A DNA stretch of 64,000 nt from Balneolaceae bacterium UBA3186 (GTDB lineage: Bacteria; Bacteroidota; Rhodothermia; Balneolales; Balneolaceae): NCBI GenBank assembly GCA_002364085.1, contig DEXK01000002.1, forward strand, positions 19,648-83,647, read 5' to 3'. A model generated the notes under the pieces. The model searched no databases. It worked only from the letters and a program-made list of their open reading frames with translations, and had not been told where the DNA came from. A program made the position numbers and the translations under genes. Below are positions 36,805 through 44,071 of this stretch, piece by piece. Position 1 is the stretch's first letter. Each line of letters opens with the position of its first letter.

Positions 36805-37671
36805 ATGTCATTAAAAAGACTCTCCCTTACTTACTTACTTCTTTTAACTTTATCATTTTCAGTAAGTGCACAAATCTCCCAATTTAAAGCCACCTTCATA
36901 AAGGCTCAACAAGAGAATAAACAAGTAACTGTTATCCTTACTAATGGAAATACTTATGTTGGAAGTATAATTTCTGTGGAAGAGGAATCAGCCGGGGTAG
37001 AAACTAAAGACGGAGTATTTAACTTCCGGTACGATCGCATAAAAAATGTTAAGATCTATAACCCCGATGATAAATCTAGCGGGTGGCGTGATAATCCTTC
37101 AAAAAATAAGCTTTTTATCACCCAAACCGGGAAAATGTTAGATAAAGGTTCCGGCTACTATCAAAATACATTTATCTTCTTTTCCAATTTCTCTTATGGA
37201 ATTACAAATGGGATTAGCGTTGATGCCGGATTTAGTATGTTTCCGGGACTTGGAATTGAAAACCAAATGTTTACTGCAGGCGCTAAAATTGGAACTTCAT
37301 TAAATAGTACTCTTTATGTTTCCGGTAACATAAAATACTACAGAGTTTTTGATATTGATGAAGGAATAACTTCTCTTTTTGGCTCAATTACTTACTCAAA
37401 GAGTCAATTAGATTTAACTGCCAGTACAGGGGTTGGTTTTGCAGATAATAGCTCCTCAAATGCGCTTCTAATTCTTGGGGGTCAATATAGAATAAGTGAA
37501 CGTTTTGCATTTCTTTCAGAGAATATCATTTTTCCTTCAGGTGATGCCGGCTCTGATGCCCTACTTTCTTTTGGTGGAAGAATAATTGGTTCAAAAAGTG
37601 CTTTTGATCTGGGTTTCTTTGGGATAGAAGAAATACTTTTTCCATTTGTAAGCTATACTATCAAGTTTTAA
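36805..37671 (+). CDS. Exported Sm-like/beta-barrel protein
   Basis: A 288-residue protein from ATG 36805. A GTG at 36781 would add eight residues, but the promoter-like motif ends there and the ATG gives a clean signal peptide (LSLTYLLLLTLSFSVSAQ). After the signal, about residues 28-70 look like an Sm/LSM-type strand module (KQVTVILTNGNTYVGSIISV, then RYDRIKNVKIYNP). The rest is an amphipathic strand-rich barrel ending in YTIKF. No named family recognised. It precedes the Fe-S protein gene by 6 bp. Confidence 0.7.
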   Translation: MSLKRLSLTYLLLLTLSFSVSAQISQFKATFIKAQQENKQVTVILTNGNTYVGSIISVEEESAGVETKDGVFNFRYDRIKNVKIYNPDDKSSGWRDNPSKNKLFITQTGKMLDKGSGYYQNTFIFFSNFSYGITNGISVDAGFSMFPGLGIENQMFTAGAKIGTSLNSTLYVSGNIKYYRVFDIDEGITSLFGSITYSKSQLDLTASTGVGFADNSSSNALLILGGQYRISERFAFLSENIIFPSGDAGSDALLSFGGRIIGSKSAFDLGFFGIEEILFPFVSYTIKF

Positions 37672-37677
37672 AAAATT

Positions 37678-38340
37678 ATGCACTCAAAAAAATTCTCCTA
37701 CGAAAATCAGGAACTGGAAATAACCTGGGACATGAAACGCTGTATCCATGCAAAAGAATGTGTGCACGGATTACCCAATGTGTTTGATATAAAAAGAAAA
37801 CCCTGGATCGACCCGGATAATGAAAGTGATTCTGAAAAAATTATTGAAACTATTGAGAAATGTCCTACCGGAGCACTTCAATATCATTTTAAAAATAAAG
37901 ACAATCCAGAGACACCTCCTTCATCAAACAAACTAATTATTGATGAAGATGGACCTCTTTATGTTCATGGAAATATTGTTTTGCAAGATACTAATGGCAA
38001 TGAAGTGCTGAAGGAAACCCGTTTGGCATTCTGCAGATGTGGAAAATCTTCAAATAAACCATTATGTGATAATTCTCACATTGGAGCTGAATTTAAATCC
38101 GGAACTTCTTACAACCCGGAACGCTTGGAATTGGAGCCACAGGAAAATGTAGGCGGTGAACTTTTGATAAAACTTGTTGAAAACGCTGCCTTCGTAGTAG
38201 AAGGAAACTATGAATTAATTGGTGGAGATCAACAAACAAAAACTTGTAAGCGAATGAGTTTCTGCAGATGCGGTGCTTCAGAGAACAAGCCTTTTTGTGA
38301 TGGAAGCCATCGCCAAATAGAATTTAAAACTAATGAGTAA
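37678..38340 (+). CDS. Fe-S protein: mono-cluster ferredoxin domain plus two CDGSH domains
   Basis: A 220-residue protein with three iron-sulfur-type domains. Residues 1-80 are a divergent 4Fe-4S mono-cluster domain of the Fer4_19 type (CIHAKECVHGLPNVF then KCPTGALQYHF). Next comes a CDGSH domain (CRCGKSSNKPLCDNSH), and then a second (CRCGASENKPFCDGSH). CDGSH units bind a redox-active 2Fe-2S cluster by three Cys and one His. All ligands are present. It shares a transcript with the DUF423 gene, with which it overlaps by 8 nt. Electron carrier or Fe-S sensor are both possible. Confidence 0.88.
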   Translation: MHSKKFSYENQELEITWDMKRCIHAKECVHGLPNVFDIKRKPWIDPDNESDSEKIIETIEKCPTGALQYHFKNKDNPETPPSSNKLIIDEDGPLYVHGNIVLQDTNGNEVLKETRLAFCRCGKSSNKPLCDNSHIGAEFKSGTSYNPERLELEPQENVGGELLIKLVENAAFVVEGNYELIGGDQQTKTCKRMSFCRCGASENKPFCDGSHRQIEFKTNE

Positions 38341-38704
38341 TCCTACCATCCTAGTTGTAGCTTCTTTTATGGCTGCGCTTGCTGTAGGTTTAGGCGCTTT
38401 TGGAGCTCATGCCTTAGAAGAATCTCTTTCACCAAAAAGGTTGGAGACCTGGAATACAGCGGTTACTTATCACATGTGGCATGCATTGGCTTTGATTGGA
38501 TTAGTTCTGGTTTCAAAAGTTTTTGAAGTTGATCTGACTTGGTCGTTAAACTTGATCTTAGTCGGTATCTTTATTTTTTCTGGAAGTCTGTATCTACTTT
38601 GCTTAATTGATACGAGTTGGTTAGGTGCAATCACTCCTATTGGGGGAATTTGTTTTATACTTGGTTGGATATTAGCAGGATGGAAATTTATAACTCAAAT
38701 CTGA
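38333..38704 (+). CDS. DUF423 family membrane protein
   Basis: A 123-residue inner-membrane protein with four TM helices. The signature GLGAFGAHALEESL and TYHMWHALALIGL matches DUF423 (YgdD-like). Function is unknown. It overlaps the Fe-S gene upstream and lies 6 bp before the DUF427 gene. Confidence 0.88.
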   Translation: MSNPTILVVASFMAALAVGLGAFGAHALEESLSPKRLETWNTAVTYHMWHALALIGLVLVSKVFEVDLTWSLNLILVGIFIFSGSLYLLCLIDTSWLGAITPIGGICFILGWILAGWKFITQI

Positions 38705-38710
38705 CTTCAT

Positions 38711-38992
38711 ATGAAAGCGATCTGGAACGGAAAAACATTAGCTGAAAGCAACAACACTGTTGTGGTTGAAAACAATCATTACTTCCCAGCTGATTCTATC
38801 AATGAAGAATTCTTTACTGATAGTGATCACAAAACAACCTGTCCATGGAAAGGATTAGCAAGCTACAAATCCATTCAGGTTGATGGAAAAACCAATGAAA
38901 ACGCAGCGTGGTATTATGCAGAACCCAAAGACGCAGCTAAAGAAATAAAGGGTCACTTCGCCTTCTGGAAAGGTGTGGAAGTGACCGATTAA
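38711..38992 (+). CDS. DUF427 domain protein
   Basis: A 93-residue protein of the DUF427 family: MKAIWNGKTLAES, NNHYFPADSI, TCPWKGLASY, AAWYYAEPKDAAKEIKGH, FAFWKGVEV. The conserved CPWKG and AWYY motifs are present. Length is normal for single-domain members. Function is not known. Last gene of the 36.8-39.0 kb operon; convergent with the PhoH-like gene 11 bp away. Confidence 0.88.
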   Translation: MKAIWNGKTLAESNNTVVVENNHYFPADSINEEFFTDSDHKTTCPWKGLASYKSIQVDGKTNENAAWYYAEPKDAAKEIKGHFAFWKGVEVTD

Positions 38993-39003
38993 TTTCGTCG
39001 AAT

Positions 39004-40335
39004 TTACAGCAACTCACTAGCGATGTTAGCCAGATCAGAACGCTCTCCTTTCTCAAGATTGATGTGTGCATATAGATCACTTTTTTGCATACGATCAACT
39101 AAATAAGAAAGACCGTTGCTTTGTGTGTCCAGATAAGGCGTATCAATTTGGAAAATATCTCCTGTAAAAATGACTTTGGTATTTACTCCTGCTCTGGTAA
39201 TAATGGTCTTCACTTCATGTGGAGTTAAGTTCTGAGCCTCATCGATAATAAATACCACATTTGATAAACTTCTTCCGCGAATATACGCCAACGGCACTAT
39301 TCGAAGTTTATCGGTTTGGATCATCTCATCAATTTTCTTGTACTGTTTGCTGGTTTCTTTGAATTGATGTTTTATAAAGCTCAGATTATCCCAAAGTGGT
39401 TGCATGTACGGGTTAATCTTCGCTTCCGCATCTCCGGGTAAATAACCAATATCTCTATTGCTTAACGGTACAATTGGACGAGCCAAGTAAATTTGTTTAA
39501 AGTTACTTCGCTGCTCCAACGCGCTTGCCAATGCTAATAATGTTTTGCCGGTTCCGGCTGCACCTGTAATAGTTGTGAGCAAAATATTTGGATTCAACAG
39601 GGCGTGCATTGCAAAAGTCTGTTCTGCATTTTTGGGGTGAATACCATAAGCGTTTACTTTTTCTACTTGCTCTATATACTTTGACTTTGCGTTGTACCAA
39701 CCCAGAGCGGATGATCCATGGCTTTTCATTATGTAGTAATGATTGCTGGGTGGTTTCGCTTCCATCAACTCTTTGGGTTTTATCTTCCCTTTCTCATAAA
39801 ACTTACTTATCAAAGATGGATCTTCAAGCTCTAGATCTGTTTTCCCTCTGTATAAATGATCTATGTCTTTAACCTGAACCGTTTCATAGTCTTCGGCGTC
39901 CAGATTTAAAGCTCTCGCCTTTAAACGCAGATTGATATCTTTGGAAACAAGAACAACACGGGTATTCTCGTTTTCATTTTTGAGCCGTATTGCTGCGTTT
40001 ATTATGTGATGATCGTTTCGTGTGGCACCAAATACTTTATTGGCATCAACATGCTTCCCTCCGTTACTTATAACTTTTAGCTTGCCGTGAGATTTTCCAT
40101 TCAACGGAATCCAATCTTGCAACATGTTCTCATCGGAAATTCCATCCAGATAGCGGATGAATTCGCGGGCATGTAAGTTTATTACGGTATTTCCTTTCTT
40201 AAAGGTGTCCAGTTCCTCCAGAACTGTTATTGGGATTGCAACGTCATTTTTTTCAAAATTCTTAACGGCTTCATAATCATATAAAAGCACGGAAGTGTCG
40301 AGTACGAAGATCTTCTTCGCTTTCTTCTTAGGCAT
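39004..40335 (-). CDS. PhoH-family ATPase with N-terminal PIN domain
   Basis: A 443-residue two-domain protein. Residues 8-150 form a PIN nuclease domain (first acidic residue D13 in VLDTSVLLYD, later acidic residues in NDHHIINAAI and SKDINLRLKA). Residues 230-443 form the PhoH P-loop domain with Walker A GAAGTGKT (258-265) and Walker B VFIIDEAQN (361-369). PIN-PhoH proteins couple RNA cleavage to ATP-dependent RNA unwinding. It is convergent with the DUF427 gene. The physiological RNA target is unknown. Confidence 0.93.
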   Translation of the reverse strand: MPKKKAKKIFVLDTSVLLYDYEAVKNFEKNDVAIPITVLEELDTFKKGNTVINLHAREFIRYLDGISDENMLQDWIPLNGKSHGKLKVISNGGKHVDANKVFGATRNDHHIINAAIRLKNENENTRVVLVSKDINLRLKARALNLDAEDYETVQVKDIDHLYRGKTDLELEDPSLISKFYEKGKIKPKELMEAKPPSNHYYIMKSHGSSALGWYNAKSKYIEQVEKVNAYGIHPKNAEQTFAMHALLNPNILLTTITGAAGTGKTLLALASALEQRSNFKQIYLARPIVPLSNRDIGYLPGDAEAKINPYMQPLWDNLSFIKHQFKETSKQYKKIDEMIQTDKLRIVPLAYIRGRSLSNVVFIIDEAQNLTPHEVKTIITRAGVNTKVIFTGDIFQIDTPYLDTQSNGLSYLVDRMQKSDLYAHINLEKGERSDLANIASELL

Positions 40336-40500
40336 GGGCTAATCGTTTTGATTTTTAGAGATCGAAACCTCTTGGTAGATGATGTTAAAGAACGGTCGGG
40401 TTAATTAAATCAATCAAAAACCAATATGCAATGGATGTGGAAAACTCGTTCTGATTTAATACTGAGTTAACATTTCGTCTTCCTTAAAAGTGTTGATAAC

Positions 40501-41265
40501 TCAAGCATTAAGTTGATAAAGTGCTATGCTCAGTGCAATTGCCGCATTCAGGCTTTCTACCGAGCGATTCTCTTCCGAGGAAGGAATCATAACTCTCTTT
40601 CTGTTGGCATTGATTAAATTTTCATCAATTCCATTAGCTTCATTACCAACAATGAGAATAATTTTATTGGTCTTATTTATTTTTGAAATCGATAGAGCCC
40701 CTTCATTTCCATCAAGCAACAAGGTCTGCCAGCCCTTTTTTTCCAAAACTTCCAAGTCTTTACTCAAATCACAATTTTTATATGGCATCGTTCCCGTTGC
40801 CCCTGCAGTGCTTCTCACTACTTTGGGATTGTGCAGATCTACAGTTCCTTTACCAATTAAAACAGCTGTAGCACCAAACCAAGCTGCAGTTCTTACAATA
40901 CTCCCCAAATTTCCCGGATCCTGAATTCTGTCTGTTGCAATGATCAATCCTTCTTTTTTTGACAACTCTTCAGTGGAAGCTTCTTTTGGGATTTCACAAA
41001 CAGCAAGAATTCCCTGACTATTCTCGGTATCAGTTACTTCAGCCATCACCTTTGAATCCAACTCGTAAAAGCTATTAGCTGTCAGCTGATAGTTAACAGC
41101 TTTTCCTTCTTCCAAAAAAACTTCCCTAACATTCAGAATCCCATTCTCCAAAACCTGCTCTACTGCCCTCTCTCCTTCAACTACAAACAGTCCTTCTCTC
41201 TCACGATACTTTTTCTGCCCGAGTTTTCTTAAAAGCTTGATTTGATTATTTGACGCTGATTTCAC
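40501..41265 (-). CDS. SpoU/TrmH-family RNA 2'-O-methyltransferase
   Basis: A 254-residue SPOUT methyltransferase. An N-terminal substrate-binding domain (LRKLGQKKYREREGLFVVEG) precedes the SpoU catalytic domain with its three motifs: DRIQDPGNLGSIVRTAAWFG, LIVGNEANGID, and VMIPSSEENRSVESLNAAIA. It likely 2'-O-methylates a ribose in rRNA or tRNA; the precise target is not clear. The start is GTG at 41265. The 58 bases immediately upstream are a heptanucleotide tandem repeat, with no Shine-Dalgarno and no other in-frame start before a stop about 90 bases upstream. Confidence 0.9.
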   Translation of the reverse strand: MKSASNNQIKLLRKLGQKKYREREGLFVVEGERAVEQVLENGILNVREVFLEEGKAVNYQLTANSFYELDSKVMAEVTDTENSQGILAVCEIPKEASTEELSKKEGLIIATDRIQDPGNLGSIVRTAAWFGATAVLIGKGTVDLHNPKVVRSTAGATGTMPYKNCDLSKDLEVLEKKGWQTLLLDGNEGALSISKINKTNKIILIVGNEANGIDENLINANRKRVMIPSSEENRSVESLNAAIALSIALYQLNA

Positions 41266-41323
41266 GAGTTCTGAGTTCTGAGTTCTGAGTTCTGAGTTCT
41301 GAGTTCTGAGTTCTGAGTTCTGA
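41266..41323 (+). repeat. Heptanucleotide tandem repeat abutting a start codon
   Basis: Eight perfect copies of gagttct (41266-41321) plus a partial unit. On the minus strand it sits directly against the GTG start of the SpoU methyltransferase. The unit is not a multiple of three, so copy number changes would alter spacing and frame. Confidence 0.95.
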
Positions 41324-41430
41324 TAAAAAGATACTTCATAATCTATTACTTCTCATGTAACTAATACTAATTATTTGGAGAATGATTTTCTATCTTTAGC
41401 GGAATCAAAAAAACGAAGCTAAAATAACTC

Positions 41431-42939
41431 ATGGATTTTTTAAAGAAACTGGGAATTGAAGGGGTAAACGCAGGCACTAGCACTGGTCGAAATTATCTGG
41501 AAAGTAAAAATCAAATTACCAGCTACACTCCTGTTGACGGAAAAACAATTGCTAATGTAACTACAACTACCAAAGAGCAATACGAAGAAGTAGTTCAGGC
41601 ATCTCAGGAAGCATTTAAAGTTTGGAGAGAAATGCCCGCTCCGCAACGTGGTGAAATTGTTCGTCAGATCGGAGATAAGCTTCGTGAATTCAAAGAACCT
41701 TTAGGAAAACTGGTTACTTACGAAATGGGTAAGATCTATCAGGAAGGTTTAGGTGAAGTTCAGGAAATGATTGACATTTGTGATTTCGCTGTTGGATTAA
41801 GTCGTCAGTTATACGGTCTCACCATGCATAGTGAGCGCCCAAATCACAGAATGTATGAGCAGTGGCATCCGCTTGGAACAGTTGGAATTATTTCAGCTTT
41901 CAATTTCCCTGTAGCTGTTTGGAGCTGGAATGCAATGATAGCTGCAGTTTGTGGTGATACTATGATCTGGAAAGGTTCTGAAAAAACTCCTCTTTGTGGA
42001 ATTGCCATTCAAAAGATCGTTGCCAAAGTATTGAAAGAAAATAATCTACCGGAAGGAATCTTCTGTTTGGTTACCGGAGATAGAGAAGTTGGCGAATGGA
42101 TGACAGAAGATGAGCGTATTCCATTGATCTCTGCAACCGGCTCTATCCGAATGGGTAAAGAAGTAGCTAAAGTTGTTGGTGGACGTTTAGGAAAAACCAT
42201 CCTCGAACTTGGTGGCAATAACGCGATCATCGTTTCTGAAAATGCAGATATTGAAATGGCAATCCGTGCAACTGTGTTTGGAGCTGTTGGAACTTGTGGT
42301 CAGCGTTGTACTTCTACGCGACGACTTATCATTCACGAATCAGTGTATGATCAATTCAAAGAACGTTTATTGAGTATTTATGAAAATGTGAACATCGGAA
42401 ACCCACTTGAGCCGGATACTTTAGTAGGGCCGATGATCGATCAGCTTGCAGTAGATGCAATGCAAAATGCCCTCAAACAAGTAGAGAAAGAAGGCGGAAA
42501 AGTGATTTTCGGAGGCGAAGTTTTAGACAGAGATGGTTTTTATGTTCGTCCGGCTATCGCTGAAGCTAAAAATGAATTCGATATCGTTCAGGAAGAAACT
42601 TTTGCTCCGATTCTGTATCTCATTAAGTACAAAACTATTGATGAGGCGATGAGCTATCATAATGGTGTGAAGCAGGGATTGAGTTCTGCGATGTTTACAC
42701 TGAATATGCGTGAAGCTGAAAATTTCTTAAGCACACACGGTTCTGATTGCGGAATTGCCAATATCAATATCGGTACCAGTGGTGCTGAAATCGGTGGTGC
42801 TTTTGGTGGCGAAAAAGAAACCGGTGGTGGCCGTGAATCCGGCTCTGATGCTTGGAAAGCTTACATGCGCAGACAAACCAATACCATAAACTGGAGTGAA
42901 GAGTTACCGCTGGCACAGGGTATTTCTTTTGACGTCTAA
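41431..42939 (+). CDS. Aldehyde dehydrogenase family 7 (antiquitin-like)
   Basis: A 502-residue NAD-dependent aldehyde dehydrogenase. Catalytic Cys293 (GTCGQRCTSTRR) and Glu259 (LELGGNN) are present, with the NAD-fold motif near SAFNFPVAVWSWNA. The N-terminus (GIEGVNAGTSTG) and the C-terminal GGAFGGEKETGGGRESGSD place it in the ALDH7 group. ALDH7 enzymes oxidise alpha-aminoadipic semialdehyde in lysine breakdown, so that is the most likely role. It is monocistronic by spacing; a hairpin (42944-42970) follows the stop. Confidence 0.92.
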   Translation: MDFLKKLGIEGVNAGTSTGRNYLESKNQITSYTPVDGKTIANVTTTTKEQYEEVVQASQEAFKVWREMPAPQRGEIVRQIGDKLREFKEPLGKLVTYEMGKIYQEGLGEVQEMIDICDFAVGLSRQLYGLTMHSERPNHRMYEQWHPLGTVGIISAFNFPVAVWSWNAMIAAVCGDTMIWKGSEKTPLCGIAIQKIVAKVLKENNLPEGIFCLVTGDREVGEWMTEDERIPLISATGSIRMGKEVAKVVGGRLGKTILELGGNNAIIVSENADIEMAIRATVFGAVGTCGQRCTSTRRLIIHESVYDQFKERLLSIYENVNIGNPLEPDTLVGPMIDQLAVDAMQNALKQVEKEGGKVIFGGEVLDRDGFYVRPAIAEAKNEFDIVQEETFAPILYLIKYKTIDEAMSYHNGVKQGLSSAMFTLNMREAENFLSTHGSDCGIANINIGTSGAEIGGAFGGEKETGGGRESGSDAWKAYMRRQTNTINWSEELPLAQGISFDV

Positions 42940-42943
42940 TTTT

Positions 42944-42970
42944 GAATTAGGAATTGGTGAATCCTAATTC
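42944..42970 (+). terminator. Hairpin after the ALDH7 gene
   Basis: Stem gaattagga (42944-42952) / tcctaattc (42962-42970) with a nine-base loop, shortly after the ALDH stop at 42939. There is no T tract, so it is a weak terminator call. Confidence 0.4.
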
Positions 42971-42991
42971 TTCATCTACATCTCAGGTCAG

Positions 42992-43099
42992 GTCATCCTG
43001 AACTTGTTTCAGGATCTTAAGTAAAGGCTTTGATTTAAGATTTAGATTTTGATCCGTTTTCAATACATCACAAAGATCCCGAAATAAATTCGGGATGAC
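42992..43099. repeat. Inverted pair of 27-bp REP-like palindromes
   Basis: Two copies of the same imperfect palindrome in opposite orientation: 42992-43018 (gtcatcctgaa ... ttcaggatctt) and 43073-43099 (aagatcccgaa ... ttcgggatgac). This is the widespread gtcatcctgaa-type intergenic repeat. It occupies part of the 518-bp gap 42940-43457. The rest of the gap holds small hairpins (ttccgaacg/cgttcggaa near 43250-43271; aggaagc/gcttcct near 43280-43297; and aactcttcc/ggaagagtt near 43326-43386) and no gene. Confidence 0.88.
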
Positions 43100-43457
43100 G
43101 AAAAAGGTTTTTTTCGAACGATTGTAACAAAACACTAAGATTCTTTGTTTGACGAAACAGTTGTATCTGCTTCTCAAGGAGATGAAAAGTGAGATTTTTG
43201 CTGGTTCAGGAGGATTACAACTTGATTAGAATATTCAGCGTTTCACTAGTTCCGAACGTCTCGTTCGGAATTCCATCAGGAAGCTCCTGCTTCCTTTTCA
43301 TTTCAAATTCTAGTCATCGTCCTTAACTCTTCCGGAGTTTTACCTCATCAAAAATAAAAGCTGATTCTTATCAACTCTGGAAGAGTTGACTCAAGAAATA
43401 TCGTTTACTTTCAAGTTTTCTCTTCTATATTCAAGAAATTAAACTAACTAACAGAAC

Positions 43458-43985
43458 ATGAAACAGATCTTCGTTTTCTTCATTCTAATTATTGGAACTA
43501 ATGCTCTTTGTGCCCAAAACCAATCCCCTGAACAAAAGTTACAAGAACTTGGAATTGAACTTCCGGAAATTGCTCCTCCCGTTGCTAACTATGTTAATGT
43601 AGTTCGGTCCGGAAATCTGTTATTTCTTGCGGGAAAAGGTTCTCAAAATCCCGATGGCTCCAGAATTACGGGAAAAGTTGGAGTAGATCTTACTATTGAA
43701 GAAGGGTACGAAGCTGCAAAAAGTATAGCTTACCAACACCTTGCTGTAATTAAGAATGAGATCGGGGATCTCAGCAAAGTAGTTCGCGTTGTGAAAGTTC
43801 TGGGAATGGTTAATACTACTCCTGAATTTACAGCACATTCTCAGGTTATTAATGGTTATTCAGATTTCATGGTCGAGATCTTTGGCGAAAAGGGAAAACA
43901 CGCTCGTTCTGCTGTTGGCATGAGTTCTCTTCCTGTAAACCTAGCGGTAGAAATTGAAGTGATTATTGAAATTGAGAACCCTTGA
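43458..43985 (+). CDS. RidA/YjgF-family protein with signal peptide
   Basis: A 175-residue protein with an N-terminal signal peptide (about 1-19, ending NALCAQ) and a RidA fold: VRSGNLLFLAGKGSQNPDG, then GYEAAKSIAYQHLAVIKNEI, and LPVNLAVEIEVIIEIENP. RidA enzymes hydrolyse reactive enamines and imines. This one is of the YjgF subtype with a long N-terminal segment (residues 20-50, LGIELPEIAPPVANYVNV) and would work outside the cytoplasm. The typical RidA arginine (about 105) is not clearly conserved here, so enzyme activity is uncertain. Confidence 0.82.
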   Translation: MKQIFVFFILIIGTNALCAQNQSPEQKLQELGIELPEIAPPVANYVNVVRSGNLLFLAGKGSQNPDGSRITGKVGVDLTIEEGYEAAKSIAYQHLAVIKNEIGDLSKVVRVVKVLGMVNTTPEFTAHSQVINGYSDFMVEIFGEKGKHARSAVGMSSLPVNLAVEIEVIIEIENP

Positions 43986-44071
43986 TTATAGGTATTTCAT
44001 AATATCCCTAAAAAATAGATTCGATAATCGTTTAGCTTAATTTCTTTAGTTATATTATATATTATCTAACG

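Noticed and set aside
41266..41323. Heptamer repeat as a CRISPR array.
   Set aside because: Seven-base direct repeats with no spacers; no cas genes in the window.
42983..43177. Minus-strand open frame in the 42.9-43.2 kb gap (translates to PNLFRDL and KQVQDD).
   Set aside because: This is the known translation artefact of gtcatcctgaa-type repeats. No start context and no homology-like pattern outside the repeat.
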